Positions 35,801 through 49,928 of a DNA stretch of 64,000 nucleotides are shown here, in pieces; within the stretch, counting starts at the first letter, position 1; each line of letters begins with the position of its first letter. Below the pieces are notes generated by a model. The model saw only the letters and a list, made by a program, of their open reading frames with translations, was not told where the DNA came from and made no database searches. The translations under genes and the position numbers were made by a program. This stretch comes from Pristionchus mayeri (taxonomy: Eukaryota > Nematoda > Chromadorea > Rhabditida > Neodiplogasteridae): NCBI GenBank assembly GCA_036245805.1, contig BTRK01000006.1:29888901-29952900 (forward strand), read 5' to 3'.

Positions 35801-38478
35801 CAATTCGCTCCACTAGTCAAAGATTTGCCAATTTCCTCTCTAATAGAATAGTATCACATTGAAATCGTCTCGACGACTCCAATATTAGTAATCCTAATCT
35901 CTCAATTGTCTCCCATTGCATTAAAAATATCGATGTAACTTTTCAATAGTTTCTTTGCCGTTCATTCGGCATCGTAATATCATCGCCATATTGTCTAAAC
36001 GCGCAAATACTATCAAACTCGTCCAACACCAACCATAATAAGACGATTCAAATCTCTATCATACCTCTCCCTTCTCATTCAGTCTGAAGGTGCTCTTCTG
36101 CACTCCCTCTAGCTCCTCGTCGTACTTCGCCAGCAGCTGACTTGGTTTCGCCTCAAATATAACTCATGTTAACAAATAGTTTGAAATATCTGCTTTCTGT
36201 AAGGATCTTTAAATTCCTGGCCAACAGGTCAAATTCATTTTTCAAAGGTCAAACTCACATTTCCATATTCATCAAAAGCGTCATCGAATCCCTTTCCCTT
36301 CTTTCGCTTCTTCAGTTCCACGTTCCGTTTGTGTCTCTGCAATATAACAATCAAATTTTTAAAAAAACTGTGTTGCATGGTCAATAATAAGAAGACCGGG
36401 AGAATGACAATTAGGTAACGGATCCTTGCTCGATCCCGGATTAAGACATCTATCCAAGAATATTTCCGCTGGTCCATGCAATTATTATCTAAAAAATTCC
36501 GCTTAATTTCACCCCTCGCCTAATTATAAATTAGTTCGCAAATGTCCTTCTGGTGAATAGTATCTCACAAGTCATTCATCGAAATTTGAAGTCTAATAAG
36601 CATTTCCCAAATCTGTGAAGTTATTTTGAATCGAGTTAAGATAATTTGCGCAAACCGGTTAGCGGAATCCTCAATGAAATGGTGCACTGCTCACCTCGTT
36701 ATCCATGATATTCGGATTGACGAGTACTTCATCTCCGTCGTCCAGAACACCTGCATCCACATTCAATCAACACATCACTAACAAGAAGACCACTTAAAAA
36801 ATACCGACTACACCTTCGGAAGAATCCCAATTTGATGATTTTCATTACACACATTTGCAAGAGAAAATGGATCCGGTAGCATACCCTTATCTTCGAGAAC
36901 GAGGATTTGATCTTTCCCTCCGAGGAAGGAATCCTTCGAATGGCCCACGATCAGTCCAGCAGTGATGGCATCTTCCTGTGCTCGTCGCTGCTTCATCTGC
37001 AGGGGAAGAAGGATAGAAGAGAGAACATATCGATATGCATTAATCACTCCTTCAATGGGGATTAAAAGAGTACCGCCTCTCTGGCCTTCTTCCTCTTCTC
37101 CTTCTCCTTCTCTTCATCCATTAGATTGGAGACTCCGAATTCCTCATCCATCGCATCCAACATCTTCGCCTGCCAATCAATATTATCACTAGAGATATAC
37201 GGGGTTAAAGAGATTGTCATAAAAACACTTTCCAATTGATGTATAAAATATGCAGAAAATATGTCCAACTTTTAATAATGATCTCAAAGGAATTCGGAAT
37301 TCGTGATATACATACCCTCTCCTCCGCCCTCTTCTTCTCCTCTTCCGCCTTTCTCATCTTCTCCACCCATGATGCAGCACCTGCAGAGACACTAAATAGA
37401 TCAAACCATTCTGCGCCCTCTCCCCTCATACATGGGCAGCAATTGCTGCTGAGTTTCAAAATCCGGGGGGAGGGGGGGGGGTGCTCAATAATTCGTCTTC
37501 AAAACTGGCAGGGTTTACAGAAACTGGTACCTTAATATAGCAAGAGGTGTGATGGGCACTATCCAAAAACCGGGAGAGTCTTGCTGCTAACAGCCATTGT
37601 GTCTACGTTTGTCTCCCCCCCCCCTCCTTTCTCTCACCATCCTCCTCCTCCTCATCCGCCAGTTTCTTCGCCTTCAACACTTTCTCGTGTACTTTCCTCT
37701 TCTGCTTCGCTGCCTGCAATAGTTGAGACATTACGTTTCCATCCCGTCTAATTAATGCATTTTCAAATCAACGTGAATATCGATCCAAAGAAGTTTGGGT
37801 GGCATCCTCACCTCCAACTTCTCCTTGAGTTCTCTCTCTTTCTTCTTCTCTCCCAAATTATCGGCAGTCTTGTGATGAATCTTGATCCCATCCTCCAGGA
37901 TGACATTGACTCCTTCGGGCACTGGCTCATCGTCGTCCTCCTCCGCTGCCTCAATTACAATAGTAGATATGGGCAAACAAGTATGAGCCAATTGCTCAAA
38001 TTATGCATGCAGAACAGACTACGCAACATTTAATAAAATACCACCATTCTTAACATATATGGATAAGGTAGTAATGCGTGGATACCTTAGGTGCATCGTC
38101 AGTCTCTAGAGGGGCCAGTCCAAGAGAGGCTCGCAGCTTGTTCGTCTCTTCGATTGACATCGACTCTGCATCCCCTCCATCGTCTTTCTTGCTGAAAGTT
38201 CCGTATCTCATTTCAAAAGTAAAAGGTGTTCGGAAATTGCGAAAATTGAGCAATCAATGAGGTAATAAACTCTAGCGCGAAACATTCACGTAAACGAAAA
38301 TCATTATCCCATCATGGCCAATTTCTCCAACTCACCTCTTCTTCGGTTTGGTAGGCGGAGGCGAGTCGGAGTCCTCTCGAGCAGCCCTTTCCTCCCTTCT
38401 TGATCGCTCTGTCAATCCTTCTGTCGAAGTGTCTTCATCACGACCAGACTTCCTCTTCTTTGCGTACTTGCCCGACAT
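29836..38478 (-). CDS. SART1: SART1 / Snu66, U4/U6.U5 tri-snRNP-associated protein 1
   Basis: Nuclear splicing factor that joins U5 to U4/U6 in the tri-snRNP; function transferred from the family. The start MSGKYAKKRKSGRDED at 38478 gives an S/R/K-rich N-terminus. Then, descending: MSIEETNKLRASLGLAPLE (about 38150), the family signature; IKIHHKTADNLGEKK (about 37850); AASWVEKMRKAEEEKKRAEE (about 37350); MDEEFGVSNLMDEE (about 37130); ITAGLIVGHSKDSFLGGKD (about 36930); LLAKYDEELEGVQKSTFRL (about 36110); ASEFYTQEEMVSFRKPKK; GVVCIDSTMEYCRNI (about 32730); RMENERLDIEDKYVKKLERM (about 31290); and the C-terminal block SWDTPLGTLNKQLKKQEQMQ leading to TPYLVLSNTGKQ-stop at 29836. About 25 exons; an acidic and charged coiled-coil protein. 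No frame break seen. Introns carry foldback elements at 30572-31045 and 33702-34822. Tail-to-tail with HEATR5. Confidence 0.93.
30572..31045. repeat. Foldback element in a SART1 intron
   Basis: Arms of about 215 bp: TTAAGGCCGCGTTACTCAAA at about 30579 and its complement ending at about 31043, passing through ACGTTCGGGCAAAAATGTG. The centre is near 30808. A shorter outer match (GGCACCAT near 30415 against ATGGTGCC near 31046) suggests part of an older palindrome. No coding capacity. Confidence 0.8.
32018..32040. repeat. (TC)n microsatellite in a SART1 intron
   Basis: About eleven uninterrupted TC dinucleotides. Short pyrimidine tract, possibly polymorphic. Confidence 0.85.
33702..34822. mobile_element. 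1.1 kb foldback element carrying tRNA-like blocks, in a SART1 intron
   Basis: Palindrome with arms of about 540 bp from CAGGCCTCTCACGAGAGAAT (33702) to the complement ending AGAGGCCTG (34822); the centre is near 34265. TTAT lies at both edges, which may be a short target duplication. Near the centre each arm holds GGTTCGAATCCCGGCATGTG, resembling a tRNA T arm and acceptor end, preceded by GGGCTGCACGGTTCACAC. Apparent Cys-rich open frames across the centre are translations of this palindrome. No transposase seen. Confidence 0.75.
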
Positions 38479-40053
38479 GATTCACGAATCGCAATCGAGC
38501 TGAACATAGTACCTGGTCATTATTGTAAAATGAAATTTCTACTAACACTCACACGTATAAATTTGAAAAACCAGAAGAAAAAAGGACTATCTAAATGTGA
38601 GAAGAAGCTTTGATATGTTTGAAGTACCACTTGAATGAAAACAGTCTTAAAAGATCTAGCTATAGCTTCAAAATATTGACAAGGTCCTATCCGAAATTGA
38701 ACATGAATATAGCTAACGACATACTCATATAAGTACATGCAACCGGTAATCTCAAGCATACGGAAGACTGACGAATAAAACTAAAACGAGAAAATCGAAA
38801 ATTTTCGAACTTTTCGAAAAGAAGAAATGGCATCGCGAACTGAAATTACTGTGACCGACTTGTGCAAAATGCACCAATTTTGCTACAGTAGCTTTAAGAA
38901 CGCATCATCACGAACTTATTTAATTAAAAATTATTTAATTAAAAACTAATAACAAACTATTTGGAAAAAAAATATCTCGAACGATTACCTTAGAAAAATT
39001 GAATTTTTTTTAAGCTGATTATTCAATCGGAGAGGTGGATGCAGCAGAGGACGATTCGGAGTTACTGGTAATGAATGAACACCCGTGGATCCGAACTTCC
39101 AACTACGAGCATGAACAAATATGAACCTTTTGAATTCGCTGCTATTTTAACTGGGCAAATCACCTCTCGAAAATTTCTTCCGTACCCCATACCATTCACA
39201 GTGATCTGGTATGCACTCATGGGAAACGGCACATTCGATTTTCTCCCTTATCCTACGACAGATTCCAAATTCATAGACCATTTTGTGGGGAATTATATAA
39301 TGATGCGATGAGTATTTCTGTTCCATCCCTAATTATTATCTCAACCACAGAATGAGCATTTCTGTAGATCACCATATTTCAATCGAATTACTGTGCCTTT
39401 TATAAAGTAGATTAATTAATGAGATGATGACTCATGGGACAATGAAGGTGGTTGAAGAGAGGGAGAATTCATGTATGAGATAAGGCAATGGTGCATTTCT
39501 CAACACGACTTGTTCCACGTAATTCAGGGACTTGGACTATCGGAATGAATTGTCGGTCCATCTGCAGTCCCTCGATTCTCATCCACTTGTCTACAGCGTT
39601 CCCTCTTTTAACTCCTTCTTCAACTCTCGCGTAGTTTCTGCTCCAATCACTCATCAAAAGATAAATCATTTCTCCTCCCCAAAATGAAGTAAATATTCAA
39701 CAACAAAAAACTTTACAATAGAAATTTGAATTGATGTTAGCACATTTTCAGCTGTCTTTCTCTCACACTATAAAACCACGTGTTCACATTCTAAACACCC
39801 GCTCTCATCACCAATAAATGTATGACCCTCTCATTCATCTCTTTCACCACTCCATTTCTCCCCTCTGGCATCGCCTTCACCCCACATTCCCAATTCTTCT
39901 CACTCTACAATTCCTTTTCTCTTTCGGTTCCTTTCATTGTCCACTCCTTCTATCTGAGATCGGTGTTCTTCTTTGTGATCGGCCGACCCCGTCGATCTCC
40001 GTAGACAGGGCATCTCTTTCCCTCTCCATTCCTCATTCGATCATCCTTCAATC
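38479..40053. other. Region between SART1 and the next gene; no gene firmly supported
   Basis: Probably the SART1 promoter side followed by the upstream region of the plus-strand gene. A minus-strand 66-codon frame at 39469-39669 (MIYLLMSDWSRNYARVEEGV...) has ordinary-looking composition but no recognised family and no clear splice partners, so it is not called. A plus-strand stretch at about 39020-39068 (GEVDAAEDDSELL followed by a GT donor) could be a lone exon. Confidence 0.35.
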
Positions 40054-41691
40054 ATGCCCCTCTTCTCTTTCCTCAATAAACTTCGTAGTCGTCGTTCGAA
40101 TGATCGTCTCTCTCCCTTCATTCCCGATCGAATTCTCCATTTCGATCCTATCGCTACATATGTCAACGAAGCTGTTGACATCACTCAGACTTCCATCGAC
40201 AAAATTCGCGCCTCGAGTCCACTCTCACGTGAGTGCGAAGGAAGGAATGAGGTACAGTATCATTATCTCGACTGGATTTCATTCTTCTCTTGTAGTTCCC
40301 TCGTATGCCTCGTATTCCATCTGGTCGACTATTCCTCTCTTCGACAATGAAAAGGAACGTCTCCTCCTTCGCGAGAAAATCAACCAGGAGATCGGGTAAG
40401 AAAGGGGGAACTTCTTCCCCTCTCCATCTCCATCCTCGCTCCCTTCCTCTCGCCGCCTCTTCATCCAACGTCGATACTGATGTGAGTTGATCTTTGATCT
40501 TTCGCATTTCTCATCATCTCCCTTCAGTTGTCTTTGTTGTCCTCTCTACTCAACGACTATCCATCAGACAATTATTCAACCATCACACTTCATGGGACAG
40601 TCACTGCTAAGGTGTCCCTATACTCTTTCTCTCTCAATCCTCACTCTTCTCTCTCCAGGTCCTCATTGCGCTCCTTGAGAACATTGGAAAACAGAAGAAA
40701 ATCGTGTTCGATGAGGCAATTCTTCATGTGAAGTGAGACTGAAGATGGAAGACGAACGATGAATGTCCCTATTTCAGTCCATCTGAATTCTCTTCCCTCG
40801 TCTTCTCTCTGGGAGTGGAATCTCTCTCCTTCCTCGGGTGTTCGTTCGACGACGCCCAATTGATCAGTGATCGATTCTTCCTCGAGAATTCACAGATCAA
40901 GGAGATTACTGTGAGTGCGAAGGATGGATCGATCCAGAGGTGAGCACTCCTCTTCAATAGTTCCTCTCCTCGTGCATCACTCTTTCCCCAATTGCAACCA
41001 CTAGTGATCTCCCCCTGGCGATCTCCCTCCAATTCTCTGCCCTCTCAGTTTTCCTCTTCTCACTGACCGAACTCTCTCTCGTTGGTCTTCTCTCCCTTCT
41101 CCTCCTTCTCTTCAACTCCACAATATCTCCACTTCCTTCACAATCACTGGAGTAGAAAACCTTGTGAAGGTATTCCATCACTTCTTCCTTTCTCCTTCTC
41201 CTTCTCTATTCTCACTGTCCTAATTGCAGTCCTTTCTCTCAACTGCCACTCCATTCGATCGATTGTGCTGCAAACTCGGTCGTCTCAATACTCCAATGGA
41301 TACAGTACTCCATCGACTCTCCCGAATTCGTTCTCTCAAGGTACAATCATTTAATGATTCATCTAGTAATGGCTCTTCTCAGATTCATAGTGTTCATCAT
41401 TCCTTCCTCGTTGTTCTCTCTCACAATCCTCGTCTCGAATTGACTCTCCAGACTGCTTCTCCTCTTCCTTCGAATGACACCACTCTCGACTTCCCATCCT
41501 TCCCTCGTTTTCCTCCATTCCGTCGCAGATTCACCCCAGTAGGATCCTCATCCCCTCAAATCCCACCTTTCCATTCCACGTCCATTCCCGAATCAGAGAT
41601 GATCTCTAAGAGGGGAGTTCAGTGCAGTTCAACGAGAACGAGGAGAAAGACGAGACAGAATAAGACCCCCTCTCTCGTCGTGTTCCTCTAA
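40054..41691 (+). CDS. Unrecognised multi-exon gene
   Basis: The start MPLFSFLNKLRSRRSNDRLS at 40054 follows a pyrimidine-rich leader. Likely exons: 40054-40230 (to IRASSPLS), about 40297-40395, 40528-40611 (LSLLSSLLNDYPSDNYST... to a GTGTCC donor), about 40660-40734 (VLIALLENIGKQKKIVFDEA), about 40778-40940 (PSEFSSLVFSLGVESLSFLG and CSFDDAQLISDRFFLENSQI), then further exons to a basic tail ending SLVVFL-stop at 41691. The frame between the second and third exons does not join cleanly with the simplest donor, so that junction is unsure. Leucine-rich spaced blocks resemble nematode F-box-associated or other lineage-specific proteins in style, but no F-box is visible. Family and function are not recognised. 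Confidence 0.55.
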
Positions 41692-42595
41692 GGAAATCGT
41701 CACTTGTGTTCATATCCATATCTTGCCATTGTTTACCGCTTTAAAGTGTTGCTATTTGTAAATGATATGAGGCCGTTTGCCTAAGAATCGAGCAAGGACC
41801 GGGACAGCAAAAAATACTCGATTTCCTGTAACAATGTGTTTTGGGGTAATTGAAGGTGCTGAAAACGGTCGGCACATTCATTTTGCTCCCAGAGTCGTCG
41901 TTAGCTCCAGACGGCGTCACTGCGAAAACAGGTTTTCGCGTATTTCACCTCTCCAGAAAGTGCTAAAATTACGTGAAGAAGGTTTCCGGGGTAGAATTTC
42001 ATGCTGATTACGCCTATCCACTTTATTTTGCACGAATTATTTAAATAATTTTTAAAAATTCATCTTTTCGGAGACTCAATGTCGGGACGAGTGAGTTATA
42101 TGGTTGGAACCGCAGTGTATATATTGTAATTATATTTCCACGCGTCGTTGTTGTCATTGAGAAAGACAGATCAGGAATCGCAGGATGTCTTGTGGGAGAA
42201 GAGAGGAATAACAAATCAATTCTACTTTGTTACAGAAATCGCTTGCTCCATACAAAAAGTATTCACATCTACGTGACAATGCATCTAGTGGTCGTACCTG
42301 CAGGAATACCACAGTCTACATTCTTCTATACTTCTACTACACTGTATAGACTATGCCGTGTATGTCACCCTTGATCAATGTCAATCTTTATATGCATACA
42401 TATGTTTTGTATGCAACTGGGAATTATGTGGATTGATAAAAAAATACTCAAAATTCATAAATTTATTTTATTTATTCCTCTACGAAATACTCGAACGTCT
42501 CAACTTTATCCAATGACAGGCAAAACCGTATTGTACCGCTATGATTATGAATTGACCAGTTGTTGCTATCAGATATCTCTGTTGGATAGAGTGGA
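41692..42595. other. Intergenic region with no gene seen
   Basis: AT-rich spacer between the plus-strand gene and the 3' end of the first Spinster-like gene. A 76-codon plus frame at 41777 has no recognised family and no supporting splice signals. Confidence 0.4.
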
Positions 42596-45500
42596 TCATG
42601 CATAAACAGTGTCCATGGTGGCTCTTCTACTGAGTGCTCTCTCGACAATGCTGCCGTCCCTCTTCCTCCTCTCGTCCAGGGGAGAATCGAATGGAGAGAC
42701 CAGTGGCTGACCTTCCTCTTCCTTCAATGACATCCAACTCAACGCCCCTATCTCACTCTTTCAATTAAAACGCAAAAAGTCAGATCAATTTCAATGACAT
42801 GTGTCTCAACAGCGTTATGAATATTCGTCAATATTGAAAGAAGAAAAAGCTTGCGTGGATTTGAATCCCACTTAATTCACTGACTTCCCTATTTCTGACG
42901 TCCTCAGGATAGTACTTCATCATAGTGAAATACATTACTGAAGCAGCGAAGAAGAAGGACATGATGATGTAGAATGCCTGCAGAGATATCAGTTGTCTTC
43001 AATCAGCTAAATGGATTACAAAAGCAAGGGCATCGAATCGTGTCTTGGCATCTTCTGCTTCTCCTCTGTACGAATCCGAGATCTGAGAGACGATTGGAGG
43101 GAGGAAAGAGGGAATTATCGATTACTAATCCGACGATTTGAGCAGCGGGACTTCCAACGAGGCCAGTGAGGAGATTGAGGAGAGCGTACGCAGTTGCACG
43201 TTGACCACGAGGGGAAATACTCTGAGAAGAGAAGGAGATGGATGAAGGGATGACCACCTACCAGAACAAGCATTGGCAGGAGAGATGCCATCGGAGAACC
43301 GAAGAATGTAAGGAAGAAGTGACATGTCTACAATTCTCTCTTTTCATTATCAATTCCATTGATTCTCACCATATTGACGACGTAATTCGAAGTGAGAGTC
43401 AGCAGATTCAATGCAACTGTACTCACTGCGCACTGCAATGACAATCAATATATGATGTATCGTTTAGTATGAGTAAACTGACCAATTGGAGTAAGGCGAC
43501 AATGAGAGGAATGGCTCGAGAGAATTTACGACCTCCGCAGAGGGAACCCCCGTACTGCCAATTCTGGAAGGGAGAAGGGGTAGGAAGGAAATCTACACTC
43601 CAGGGTTGGGCGGAAAAAAAGTTCCGACCGGAAAAATTTTCCGGTCAGTTGCCGACATTTTCCGAAAAGATACACTAGATATTATGATCATTTTGAACGA
43701 TTTCACTATTACAATACAAGCGAAATGTCATCATTTAAAAAATCCATGTTCAATTATTTAAATTTTTCTAGGAAATTTATCGAATTTTGAACAGTTTTCG
43801 CATCACTATTTCAATCGAAAATTCATTAATAAATTGCATCGCAGATTTTGGAGCAGACCATAATTCGCGTGGTATTGTTAGCCCAACATTAGCAATTTTC
43901 AGTGAAAATTAGCTTAAAAGTGCATCTAAAACTTGTCCAAAACTCCCAAAAATTACGTTGGAGAAAATTTTCCGATTTTTCCGGTTTTTTCCGGTATTTC
44001 AGACCGGAAAATTTCCGTATCCGGTTTTATTTACGGTCATCCGTTTCCGCCCAACCCTGCTACACTCTCACCTCAGCAATGTACATGAAGAGAGGAAGAC
44101 CGATGAATGAACCACCCAGACTGAGCATCGAATTGATTGTCATCACACTCAATCACATTTTAGTTCGATTTGAAGCGTATTCAGCTGTTCTCACCCAGCA
44201 TAGGGAACTGATCCGAACACTTTCTCTCCCACAGCACTCCATGCATAGAAGACTACTGTAGGCATCCAGAATGCAGCAGCCTTAATCGATAGATGATCTT
44301 TGATCTCTGGGGGGAACTCCCACCTTTCCATACATTGATGCTAGCGAGGCACCAACCACAAGGAAGATGTACGATTTACTGGAAATAGATTATGAGAGTA
44401 ATCTGGGAAAATATTGGACATGCTGAGAAGATGTTTGATGTCTCCGATGTATCCACGAGACTGATGAATGGGAGAAGTCGACGTTTTCTGAATGGAAATG
44501 AGAATGAAGGAGGAATTGGGAATGAACAGACTGGCATTGAGAAGAGAAGCAAGACGAATACGGGAAGAGTAATGGCGAGACTGGGGAGAAGAGCAGTCTG
44601 AGAATAACTGGATGGAGGGGAATGGAGACAGTCTAACCTGCCAAGGTAATCCACTTGTGAGGAAGATGGAGGAAATTGATGAGGATGAAATCCTCAATTG
44701 TATTGATCAACTTTACTTTCAAAAGTCGTGCTAACATTCCGATAAAATTGGCGAGAGTATTGACAACAAGAGCACGACCAAGAGATCGATCTGAAGGGGA
44801 ATTGGGAGAAGGAGGAGGGGGAAAGGGGAAAGGGGGATAGATGGAATACCAGTGTAGAAGTCACTGTAGATGACGGGAGTGAGTGCCCCCACTACAGCAT
44901 GCCCAATGTCAGCCATTGTACGAAGGGAGAGGAACAACTGGAAGGGATTGATGAGAAGAGAACACCTATTTTAGTCCCTTTTACCGACGTTGTGCAAATT
45001 GAAACTCGATTGACTATGAAACAATACTCGACCATACCCAATACATTCCTTGAGGTACGAATATAGAGAGTCCATTTAGCAGGAGCCAATGCGAAATGGC
45101 CAATAGGACGAATGATCTGAATAGTAGTGTGAAGTGTTGGAGTGATTGGTGACTCGACCTTTTCTCCACTCGATCTCCTATCACTCCCACCACAACGAGA
45201 GCCACTGAGGATGTGACTGTTCCCAGAGTCTGCATCATTCAATACACTTTTATTCTGTCTATTTTCTAAGTTTCCTGGGGGCATGACAAAACGGCAAACG
45301 ACAAAACGGCAACGGCGCATAGCTCGCTTGGAAGACGGTCTTGCAGCTTGGGAGTTGTTTCATTGTTATCTGTCCGAGGTACCGTAACTCTACCGTATTC
45401 CATTTCCGTGGGTCAGATTCAGTTCCTTGGGCCAACTATTTTTTTTTAATTCCCCAATCGATCGAAGAATGATTCTACCATGATCTACGACCTTCTGACT

Positions 45501-46032
45501 GTTGTAGAATCATTGTGTGACAGATTACAGAATTTTAGAAAAATAGTTGCCCCAAGGAACTGGATCTGACACACGGAACTGGGATACGGTAGGTTTACGG
45601 CACATCATACAGATAACAATGTGTCAACTCCCAAGCTACTGGACCGACTTCCCAGCGAGTTATGCGCCGTTGCCGTTTTGTCATGCCCCCAGTTTCCTCC
45701 CTCCTCACTTGCAATAGAGCAGTCCTGGAATCAGTGATTGAGAAGTACTTCTGCATGAGGGGAATCACTCCTGAAATGTGCAATCACTCTATTATGACTA
45801 GACTGCATTCTCTCTCCATCCTCCTTCTCATGGAATAGAGGGGGATACCATCGAGTGCTCGTCCATCGTAGGACATCATGCAGAGAGTAGTTGAGATGGC
45901 AAGAGTTGAGAGAATACGACGAAGCAGATTCGACTCAATTCGAGTCGTTATTGGAACATAATATTAGCGCAAACTCACGTGTTGCTTTGTGATGATTTTT
46001 GCTTCATCTCCATTCGATCCGTAACTCCCCAT
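42596..46032 (-). CDS. MFS transporter, Spinster-like, copy A
   Basis: Multi-pass membrane transporter of the major facilitator superfamily; related Spinster proteins move lipids or sphingolipid-type substrates, but the substrate here is unknown. The start MGSYGSNGDEAKIITKQH is at 46032. Exons descending: LSTLAISTTLCMMSYDGRAL (about 45930), GVIPLMQKYFSITDSRTALLQ (about 45770, the family's 'QYF-I-DS--GLLQ' block), TLGTVTSSVALVVVGVIGDR followed by VEKR (about 45200, the MFS loop 2-3 motif GDR-xxK), then ADIGHAVVGALTPVIYSDFY (about 44900), ALVVNTLANFIGMLARLLK (about 44740), a later helix SLGGSFIGLPLFMYIAE, and SPRGQRATAYALLNLLTGLV (about 43210), matching the conserved C-terminal helix region. 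The tail is hydrophilic and ends SRRATMDTVYA-stop at 42596. Introns hold a hAT MITE and a foldback element. Paralogue of the gene at 56620-58873. Confidence 0.82.
43601..44059. mobile_element. hAT-type MITE in transporter A intron
   Basis: Ends CAGGGTTGGGCGGAAA at 43601 and TTTCCGCCCAACCCTG at 44059. CTACACTC is repeated directly on both sides (43593-43600 and 44060-44067), an 8-bp target duplication. The subterminal region is rich in TTTTCCGG repeats. 459 bp, non-coding. The insertion lies only a few bases inside the 5' splice site of the exon ending LPLFMYIAE. Confidence 0.92.
45277..45690. mobile_element. Foldback element, GGGGGCATGACA family, 8-bp target duplication
   Basis: Starts GGGGGCATGACAAAACGG and ends in the complement CCGTTTTGTCATGCCCCC; AGTTTCCT lies on both sides (45269-45276 and 45691-45698). 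Inner arms match through GGTACCGTA and CAGTTCCTTGGG. The core CAGTTCCTTGGGYCAAMYATTTT also occurs in the element at 9890-10540, so parts of these foldbacks are shared. It interrupts an intron of transporter A. Confidence 0.82.
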
Positions 46033-46536
46033 TGGTACCTTTGAAATTTGCAGTTTATCTGTAGAACAAATATGAATGTGATTAATTTAATAAGTGTTCA
46101 ATGGAAAGGGAAGATTCGATGCCGTCTGCATACATCAGATGTGTTGTGAATGCAGAGATAACCTTATCATATTCATCATTTTGCGGATGCAAGCAAATCC
46201 TCCGATAAATCTCCCAAAGGAGTCAACAATACTGGTACAGTTATCTGCCAGATCAAAAGAGGCACTCCATCCACATTTTTTTGTATTACTTGTAATTTCC
46301 TCTGTGCTATCGGTATACAAATGTAAATGCAAATGTGGTGAATAATACTGCAGGATAAATGTTGTGGTGTAAAGAGTCTCAAAGGTGTGACTGATAACGA
46401 AAATGTGTTGGGGTTGCGAAAGGAAGAGCTCACAGTCCACACAGAATGAGAGCTGATTCACAGGAAGGGGACTGATTTACTCTTTGATGTCGGACGGAAA
46501 TGTGATGGGTAAAAAGTTGGAATGGAGCGAAAAAAA

Positions 46537-48444
<1,908 letters not shown>

Positions 48445-49300
48445 CTAAATGTAATGTCCTACACCTAGGGAATCTAAAGAACCGAACTCAATATATTCTT
48501 AATGGCCAAATTATAACGAGCAAAGAGATAGTGCGAGACCTTGGTGTATTTTTTACTAAAAACCTCCATTTCGGGTACCATATAAATACAATTAGTAAGA
48601 AAGCGCGATCAATGTGTAATCTGATGCTGAGATCCTTTCATTCTACATCACCCGACCTTCTTTTAAAAGCATACAAAATATACATTCGTCCACTCTTAGA
48701 ATCGTCCAGCATAATATGGAATCCCACTTCAGTAGGTCTTGTAAATGAACTCGAATCTGTGCAGAGAGAGTTTACCAGGAGAGTTCTGCGACGTTGTTCT
48801 GTCCCCCCACTGTCCTATCCCGATAGATTGAAAATTTTCACACTTGAAACCCTTGAGTATCGCCGCGCCTTACGGGATATGTTCTATGTGTATGATTCCA
48901 TTCATAATACCGTTCACCACGACTCTGCTGACTTGTACACAATCACTCAGCTCACTCGTGATTTGCGCTCCTCAAATAGTTTACGCATTTCTATTCCCTT
49001 CAGAGTGCCGGTCTCGATTTCAACTTGTGCTAGTAGAGTCCTACCGCTCTGGAACACCCTCCCTGACCCAATAGTTATCTCACCCCGTCCCATGTTCCGC
49101 AGAGAAATCAGTAAATTCCCCGACCTAGCCCTACCAATCTCACGAATTCGATTGTAACATATGACTGCCACATACCACCACCCCATTCCCCCAGCTCGCT
49201 GTGATCGAGCCCGAAGACCGACCTGCTCTTCCCTATTCTTCCCTCAACGGCTATTAATGCTGTCGGTGATAAAGATTAAAGATTAAAGATTAAAGATTAA
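48445..49300 (+). pseudogene. 5'-truncated LINE copy (C-terminal part of ORF2 and 3' tail)
   Basis: From 48531 the frame reads MRDLGVFFTKNLHFGYHINT and continues to stop at 49157, identical to the end of the ORF2 at 51732-54572. The 3' tail ends in ATTAAAG heptamer repeats (about 49268-49300). It lacks the endonuclease and reverse transcriptase catalytic blocks. It exists because of the tandem duplication, not as a separate insertion. Confidence 0.9.
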
Positions 49301-49928
49301 GTATTGTGTACTTGCACGTACCTCTCCGATAGAATAACAAAAGTGAAATGTGAACCTGCCTGCAGTCTGCGGAAGTGTAAATGTTGAGTGTGAGACAATC
49401 CTCTGAGAATGCAGTGATGGAGCCCTTCCTCGAGATGGCCAATTGGGGGCATTCTGCACCGAAACTGAAGTGAACACTCCCATTCATCGTGGGATATTGA
49501 GAATAGGCAACTGGATGAGTTCCAATCTCTTTCATTAATATGAGATACTGCAGCCTTTCCTCACAATGTTGCATCAAGAGCGTAATTTCATCCCTCTGGA
49601 GGCTCTGCTTTCTTCCATCTTCTCATTCCAATCGGAGGAGCCGCGAACGGAATTTCTGTGAATTTTCAAAATTATTGTTTCTTTGTACCCCTATAAAGGT
49701 GAATGTCGATAATTGATGTCATTTAGTTACGATATATATCTAATACGTTAACTGTAAATACATTTTTACACGCTAGATGATAGTTACCTTAAATATTTGT
49801 CCTGTGAATACATTGATTGCTCGATATTCGTATCCTCTCACTAAGCCGTATGAAGTGTGAACTATGGGGAAATTACGTATGGAAGAAGCAATCCAAGGGG
49901 TAAGGAGAAGAAGTAAGAGTAAGGACAT
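49290..49928 (-). pseudogene. Carboxylesterase N-terminal fragment, duplicate with a premature stop
   Basis: Duplicate of the first three exons of the esterase at 50341-55343: signal peptide exon from ATG 49928 (MSLLLLLLLTPWIASS), exon IPFAAPPIGMRRWKKAEPPE (about 49600-49665), exon to SEDCLTLNIYTSADCRQ (about 49365-49550). In the second exon the codon after PPEG is TGA here (49588) but TGG (Trp) in the other copy, so this copy is interrupted. It has no downstream exons, because the GACA array follows the LINE remnant. Confidence 0.85.

Noticed and set aside
39469..39669. 66-codon minus-strand frame as a gene
   Set aside because: No recognised family, no clear splice sites and no context; it could be real but is unsupported.
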